11,583 nucleotides of DNA from CAZZKJ01 sp964654695 (GTDB lineage Bacteria; Krumholzibacteriota; Krumholzibacteriia; WVZY01): the NCBI GenBank assembly GCA_964654695.1, contig CAZZKJ010000063.1:1-11583 (forward strand), read 5' to 3'. The notes under the pieces were generated by a model that ran no database searches, was not told the DNA's origin, and saw nothing but the letters and a program-made list of their open reading frames with translations. Made by a program: the position numbers and the translations under genes. This document shows positions 8,142 to 11,583 of this stretch, in pieces (the first letter of the stretch is position 1; every line of letters starts with the position of its first letter).

Positions 8142-8248
8142 AAGCGGTTTTGTCCAGGCTCTATGAACAATAAAAGGATTATTAGAAGATTTATTTATTA
8201 TGAGTATAATTATGAACGAAAAACGAAATATCCAACAACCCCTTTTTT

Positions 8249-8277
8249 ATTGTATAGTCAATCACAACTGTAATCAA
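8249..8277 (-). promoter_or_regulatory. candidate sigma70 promoter for the hydrolase gene
   Basis: On the - strand, TTGATT (8277-8272) and TACAAT (8254-8249) are 17 bases apart. Transcription would start near 8242 and give an AT-rich leader of about 100 bases before the hydrolase ATG. Many AT-rich hexamers occur in this 207-base divergent intergenic region (8142-8348), so the call is moderate. I found no convincing promoter for the + strand gene here. Confidence 0.4.
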
Positions 8278-8348
8278 GTGGGTGGCAACTGCATAGGCTA
8301 TTTAAAACTGGCCTGGAATATGCTTGATCATTGTTAAAGGCTTCAGCA

Positions 8349-9263
8349 ATGAATGCAAATCCATTGAACAATTCAGTAAGGATATGGGCGGTCCTGCTTA
8401 GGGTCCTGGGCGTGGGCGTTATGATTCTCGCCGTTATCTTGAACGTCGATCGTGCGGGGGATTGGTTTTTCCGCTCCGAAACATTTCCCGACCGCCTTTC
8501 GCCGGTTCTTCTCGCTTTGAGGATTGCGCTCGGCGCATCCGGTATTTTCCTTCTCATATTCGGTTCTGCGCTGGCAAATCGCGTTAATATCAGTTGGAAC
8601 CGGTTGAAGGAAATCCAGAAAATAACAGTCCAGATAGCAATAGTGGCTATGTTCGTTGCGTTTATTCACTCGCTCAGCGTGTATTTCAGGGAGAATCTTC
8701 TGCTGATCGGCGAGATCGCGCGTCACCGGTACATGTATAAGATGCTGGGCTTTGAAGTGATGATACAGGATAACCCGCTGATGACATCCGATTTCTTCAC
8801 GTGCATTTTCCTGAGCATGGCCGCGATTCTGAGTTATATGATCCATTTCTTTAACCGCCTTAGTGCAGATTTGGAGCAGGATGATTCACATCCTTCTCCA
8901 GGAATCGTATGGATCCTCCTGGCCTTGGGATTCTGCTTCGCCGCATTCGATGAATACTTCGGCATACACGAATTTGTGGGTGACAACATCATCAAGCAGC
9001 GGGACGATGTTGTCATGATGCTCTACAGCATCGCCGCCGCCGCCGTGCTGATCAGATATATAAGGTACTTCCTCTCTTTCAAACCCGGATTTGCCATGTT
9101 CTTTCTGGGAACATTTTTTCAAGCCGCCGCCGTGCTATTAGATAAGTTCGCCGTCTCCGCTTTTTTCGAGGAAGGATTCGAAGCCCTGGGCGCAGTATTC
9201 TACTTGGGAGGAACGGCTCTTTATCTACTCTGGCAAGAGCTTTTTCTTAAGAAATCCAAGTAG
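8349..9263 (+). CDS. eight-helix membrane protein of unknown function with DE/HE motif
   Basis: I do not recognise this gene. It encodes 304 residues with about eight hydrophobic helices (near 11-32, 52-74, 94-112, 146-168, 185-203, 222-240, 247-265 and 276-298). The notable feature is FDEYFGIHEF (200-209), which places Asp201, Glu202, His207 and Glu208 at the end of helix 5. A second acidic cluster (EEGFEALG, 274-281) opens the last helix. Acidic and His residues arranged like this within membrane helices could bind a metal or form a catalytic site, but this is inference. I recall similar DE..HE and EE..E patterns in uncharacterised bacterial membrane proteins but cannot name a family. The start is the ATG at 8349, with AAAGG eight bases upstream; an in-frame TTG at 8331 precedes the Shine-Dalgarno sequence and is unlikely. 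The PH-domain gene follows 87 bases later on the same strand without an obvious terminator. Confidence 0.85.
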   Translation: MNANPLNNSVRIWAVLLRVLGVGVMILAVILNVDRAGDWFFRSETFPDRLSPVLLALRIALGASGIFLLIFGSALANRVNISWNRLKEIQKITVQIAIVAMFVAFIHSLSVYFRENLLLIGEIARHRYMYKMLGFEVMIQDNPLMTSDFFTCIFLSMAAILSYMIHFFNRLSADLEQDDSHPSPGIVWILLALGFCFAAFDEYFGIHEFVGDNIIKQRDDVVMMLYSIAAAAVLIRYIRYFLSFKPGFAMFFLGTFFQAAAVLLDKFAVSAFFEEGFEALGAVFYLGGTALYLLWQELFLKKSK

Positions 9264-9350
9264 CCTCTCCCGGTTAGAAGCCTGAATATATTTCAGCTGA
9301 TCTTGTATTACTTTGTCGGTTGTTTATATCCCAGAAAGGAGCTGATTGTC

Positions 9351-9953
9351 ATGCAAGCGCTCAAAATCACACCGAATCCGAGATATCTCAGCAAGCTGCG
9401 GCTCATATTTACGATTGCCGGTTTTTTCGCGGCGATCTTTGGACTGCTTTTCGGTTTGCTTATAGGTATTGATGAGGGGGCGGAGGTATCATTGATCGTT
9501 TTTATTTGTTTTCTGGCGGCGGATTTTTTGTGGTGGGCGCCCGCGATGTTGCTGGCAGGTTCATATTACAGAAGCTTGAATTATGAAATCCAGGATGATG
9601 AAGTAATCGTTCATGCCGGGATACTTACCAAATCCGTAAAACATGTTCCTTACCGTACGGTTACCAACATCAAGATCAAAAGAGGAATCTTCGACCGGTA
9701 CCTGTTCAATATCGGAACTCTCAATATTCAGACGGCGGGAATGAGCGGATCGACCGGGGCCGAAGAAAGCCTCGTAGGCCTGGCGGATGTCCACGAAGTT
9801 TATGATCACGTGGTGGGGAAGCTTCGGCAGTTCAGGGGCGGAATGTCTCCTACTGCCGCGGAAACAGATGATAATGCTGCATTCACCGGGGGAGGAACCT
9901 TGGATAAAATTCTGACCGAAGTGAGGGCAATTCGACAGAAGATGGAGAAATAA
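9351..9953 (+). CDS. membrane-anchored bacterial PH-domain protein (YdbS-like)
   Basis: This 200-residue protein has two transmembrane helices (about 17-40 and 46-68) followed by a bacterial PH (bPH2, formerly DUF304) domain at about 74-160. The domain shows the family's typical run: a YEIQDDEVIVHAG strand, ILTKSVKHVPYRTVTNIKI, a GIFDRYLFNIGTLNIQTAG turn and strand, and a closing helix DVHEVYDHVVGKL. A linker then leads to a short amphipathic C-terminal helix (LDKILTEVRAIRQKMEK). Proteins with this layout are widespread; their role is poorly defined, with links to membrane stress or peptide resistance in some species. The ATG at 9351 has a good AGAAAGGAG nine bases upstream; an in-frame TTG at 9303 would put the Shine-Dalgarno sequence inside the gene and is rejected. 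It lies 87 bases after the eight-helix protein and is possibly in one transcript with it. Confidence 0.88.
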   Translation: MQALKITPNPRYLSKLRLIFTIAGFFAAIFGLLFGLLIGIDEGAEVSLIVFICFLAADFLWWAPAMLLAGSYYRSLNYEIQDDEVIVHAGILTKSVKHVPYRTVTNIKIKRGIFDRYLFNIGTLNIQTAGMSGSTGAEESLVGLADVHEVYDHVVGKLRQFRGGMSPTAAETDDNAAFTGGGTLDKILTEVRAIRQKMEK

Positions 9954-10017
9954 AGACCTTACATATACATCCTTTATTGGGTAACCAGCAATCACGTTAA
10001 GATATTATTCTTGATAT

Positions 10018-10023
10018 TATAAT
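10018..10023 (+). promoter_or_regulatory. possible -10 element upstream of the IPTL-CTERM gene
   Basis: A perfect TATAAT lies in the AT-rich 190-base gap (9954-10143) ahead of the IPTL-CTERM gene, inside a small inverted repeat (TTGAT, 6 bases, ATCAA, at 10011-10026). No good -35 hexamer stands 16-18 bases upstream, so this is weak. A small hairpin (ATGTC, TAACG, GACAT) lies farther downstream in the leader, near 10066-10080. I see no known riboswitch in this gap. Confidence 0.25.
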
Positions 10024-10143
10024 CAATTTATGATACAACACCGCCCATGTTAAAATATCGCGCTGATGTCTAACGGACATAATACATTTAAGGTATTTTA
10101 AGACTTTAATGAATTCAAACCGAGGAAAGGAGGGCCGCATATC

Positions 10144-10827
10144 ATGAAGTTCTGCAAAATTCTATGCATTACAAGTGCGCTGTTGTCGTTGATGTTCATC
10201 TGTCAGCCAGTATGGGCTGATATGGAATTCGAAATCTCATGCGAGGGTACGCGCTCGACCGGCGGTGGAACATACGAATATCAGTATACGTTGAAAAACA
10301 TCAGCGGAGCTGCGGTTACACTGACTGATTTTATTATCGGAACCGAGGATCCGAACGCGCTCAACTACACATTCATTCCGACAGCGGGTTTTGCCGCATC
10401 CATTATACCCAATTCTCCTCCTCCACCGTATAATGTGCTGTACAGCAGCGGTGTAAAAACCCCACATCAGGTAGTGATGCCTTTAGCTAATAATGTGTCT
10501 GCAGCGCGGATTTTATGGATTGGAAGTGCCGTGGTACCCGATCAAGCGACTATTACGTTCGCGTTCAACCATCCCAATGCCCCACTGGACGAGGAGTGGC
10601 ATGTCAAATCAAGCGGCGGATGGACGATCAGCCAGACAAATTTCCCTATTGCCGGACCTATTGGAATATATAGCGTTGGCTATGTTCATGCACCGGGTCC
10701 CGAACCGGCAACGATACCTACCCTGTCAACATGGGGTTTAATTGTTTTGGTTGCGCTGCTTCTTCTGACGGCAACATGGGTGATGATGCGCAAACGCGAG
10801 AGTATTTTGAGAATTGGGCGGGTTTAG
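10144..10827 (+). CDS. secreted IPTL-CTERM sorting-domain protein
   Basis: This 227-residue exported protein has a signal peptide (MKFCKILCIT start, hydrophobic core, probable cleavage after VWA at residue 25). The mature part (26-185) is rich in Thr, Ser, Gly and Asn and looks like a beta-sandwich surface domain; it has a proline stretch (SPPPP) at about 91-95 and no catalytic motif I can see. The C-terminus carries IPTLSTWG (191-198), a hydrophobic helix (199-213) and a basic cluster (RKR). This is the IPTL-CTERM tripartite signal, a PEP-CTERM relative thought to be processed by an exosortase-type enzyme for surface display or release. The tail after the basic cluster is about nine residues, slightly long. 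A strong AAAGGAGG lies ten bases before the ATG. It is transcribed alone and ends at a hairpin terminator. No exosortase is present in this window. Confidence 0.88.
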   Translation: MKFCKILCITSALLSLMFICQPVWADMEFEISCEGTRSTGGGTYEYQYTLKNISGAAVTLTDFIIGTEDPNALNYTFIPTAGFAASIIPNSPPPPYNVLYSSGVKTPHQVVMPLANNVSAARILWIGSAVVPDQATITFAFNHPNAPLDEEWHVKSSGGWTISQTNFPIAGPIGIYSVGYVHAPGPEPATIPTLSTWGLIVLVALLLLTATWVMMRKRESILRIGRV

Positions 10828-10865
10828 TTTTCCACAGCTTTATCCGAGCGGTTGAATTTGTTTTA

Positions 10866-10940
10866 AAAAGCGGTGGCAGAAGGAGCGTTTTTAGATCCGA
10901 TAAACGCTCTATCCGCCGCCGCTTTTCTATTGGTTTTTTC
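10866..10940 (+). terminator. long hairpin terminator after the IPTL-CTERM gene
   Basis: Two 25-base arms (10866-10890 and 10902-10926) pair through 25 positions with two G-U wobbles and two mismatches around an 11-base loop. The outer stem is AAAAGCGG with CCGCTTTT and the inner one is GAGCGTTT with AAACGCTC. A T-run follows within about ten bases (near 10935-10940). The outer A/T pairs would also let it work in the opposite direction. Confidence 0.7.
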
Positions 10941-11000
10941 ATTATTCAATTGGACGATACGATACCGTGTTCGTTTTCATACCCGCGCGCGAAATATATA

Positions 11001-11045
11001 AAAAAAACGCTTATGGAACGGGTGTGGGGTTTGATGCGTTTTTTT
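11001..11045. repeat. inverted repeat with A7/T7 arms, possible bidirectional terminator
   Basis: AAAAAAACGC (11001-11010) is perfectly complementary to GCGTTTTTTT (11036-11045), with a 25-base loop. The A and T runs sit inside the stem, as in bidirectional terminators, but the GC part is only three pairs and the loop is long, so function is uncertain. The surrounding 10941-11068 holds no gene I can support. Confidence 0.35.
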
Positions 11046-11068
11046 ATCTGTGCTGGACTTGCGTATAA

Positions 11069-11287
11069 GATGGAATTGGGAATTATCTAGCAGTTTATTC
11101 TAAGAATAAGCCAATATATCTTACCGCTGCTAATTCAGCAGCGGCAAAAATCTTATCTTTAGAAAGGGGAGAGGATGGATCATATCCATTGCTTCCTGTA
11201 GATCAAGTAGCACCATTGATAAAAATCGGTGCCGAAAAATTTAGGATTAATTTGGAAAGGCTTAAAAAGCAGATATCTAATCAGTAA
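11069..11287 (+). pseudogene. C-terminal remnant of an unrecognised gene
   Basis: This is an open frame of 72 codons ending in TAA (11285-11287), preceded directly by an in-frame TAA (11066-11068). It has no ATG or GTG start in a sensible place. The composition is protein-like: NYLAVYSKNKPIYLTAANS, then an alanine-rich helix, LLPVDQVAPLIKIG and a basic C-terminal helix (INLERLKKQISNQ). It looks like the end of a larger protein whose 5' part has been lost. I do not recognise the family. It is more AT-rich than the efflux operon. A perfect 8-bp hairpin (CCGCTGCT, AATTC, AGCAGCGG at 11124-11144) lies inside it. The alternative is chance, since an open frame of this length is only moderately improbable here. 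Confidence 0.4.
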
Positions 11288-11296
11288 TTAAAATGA

Positions 11297-11583
<287 letters not shown>

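Noticed and set aside
7961..8170. Small - strand frame covering the hydrolase start
   Set aside because: It overlaps the signal-peptide region of the hydrolase in another frame and shows no Shine-Dalgarno sequence or protein features.
9954..10143. Possible riboswitch or small RNA ahead of the IPTL-CTERM gene
   Set aside because: I looked for c-di-GMP-type and other familiar aptamer cores and saw none; only short weak hairpins are present.
10731..11090. 119-residue + strand frame after the IPTL-CTERM region
   Set aside because: It starts inside the IPTL-CTERM gene in another frame and runs through the terminator hairpin, so it is unlikely to be translated.

Overview
The window comes from a Gram-negative bacterium of roughly 50% GC. 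This is supported by an RND efflux operon with an outer-membrane lipoprotein channel, an IPTL-CTERM surface-protein anchor and a bacterial initiator tRNA. Several genes appear to start with TTG behind good Shine-Dalgarno sequences. I cannot name the phylum. Parts of the sequence look like a metagenome assembly (see the chimeric left end), but that is inference.

Left end (1-215): a GC-rich piece encoding the N-terminus of a SufS-type cysteine desulfurase on the + strand. It is joined head-on to the 3' side of a truncated RND transporter gene. The join lies at about 204-215 and is either a rearrangement or an assembly chimera.

Efflux operon (30-4920, - strand): a near-consensus sigma70 promoter (TTGACT-17-TATACT) drives a TetR-family regulator, a NodT-type outer-membrane factor, an RND periplasmic adaptor and the inner-membrane RND pump. 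The genes overlap by 1, 8 and 4 bases. The promoter carries an 8-base direct repeat that is a candidate autoregulatory operator. The pump is cut after about 430 residues, just past the paired Asp of TM4, so the tripartite pump is incomplete as sequenced.

Middle (4975-8277, - strand): a GT-C-like polytopic glycosyltransferase fused to four C-terminal TPR repeats, preceded by a secreted alpha/beta hydrolase with an intact Ser-Asp-His set. A candidate promoter for the hydrolase lies in the divergent intergenic region.

Right-middle (8349-10940, + strand): an unrecognised eight-helix membrane protein with an intramembrane DE/HE motif, a membrane-anchored bacterial PH-domain protein, and a secreted IPTL-CTERM protein followed by a strong hairpin terminator.

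Right end (10941-11583): a gene-poor scar. It holds the C-terminal remnant of an unknown gene and the C-terminal remnant of a serine recombinase whose frame runs into the antisense strand of an initiator tRNA-Met. That tRNA has its own terminator on the - strand. The arrangement looks like the decayed edge of an integrative element inserted at tRNA-fMet.
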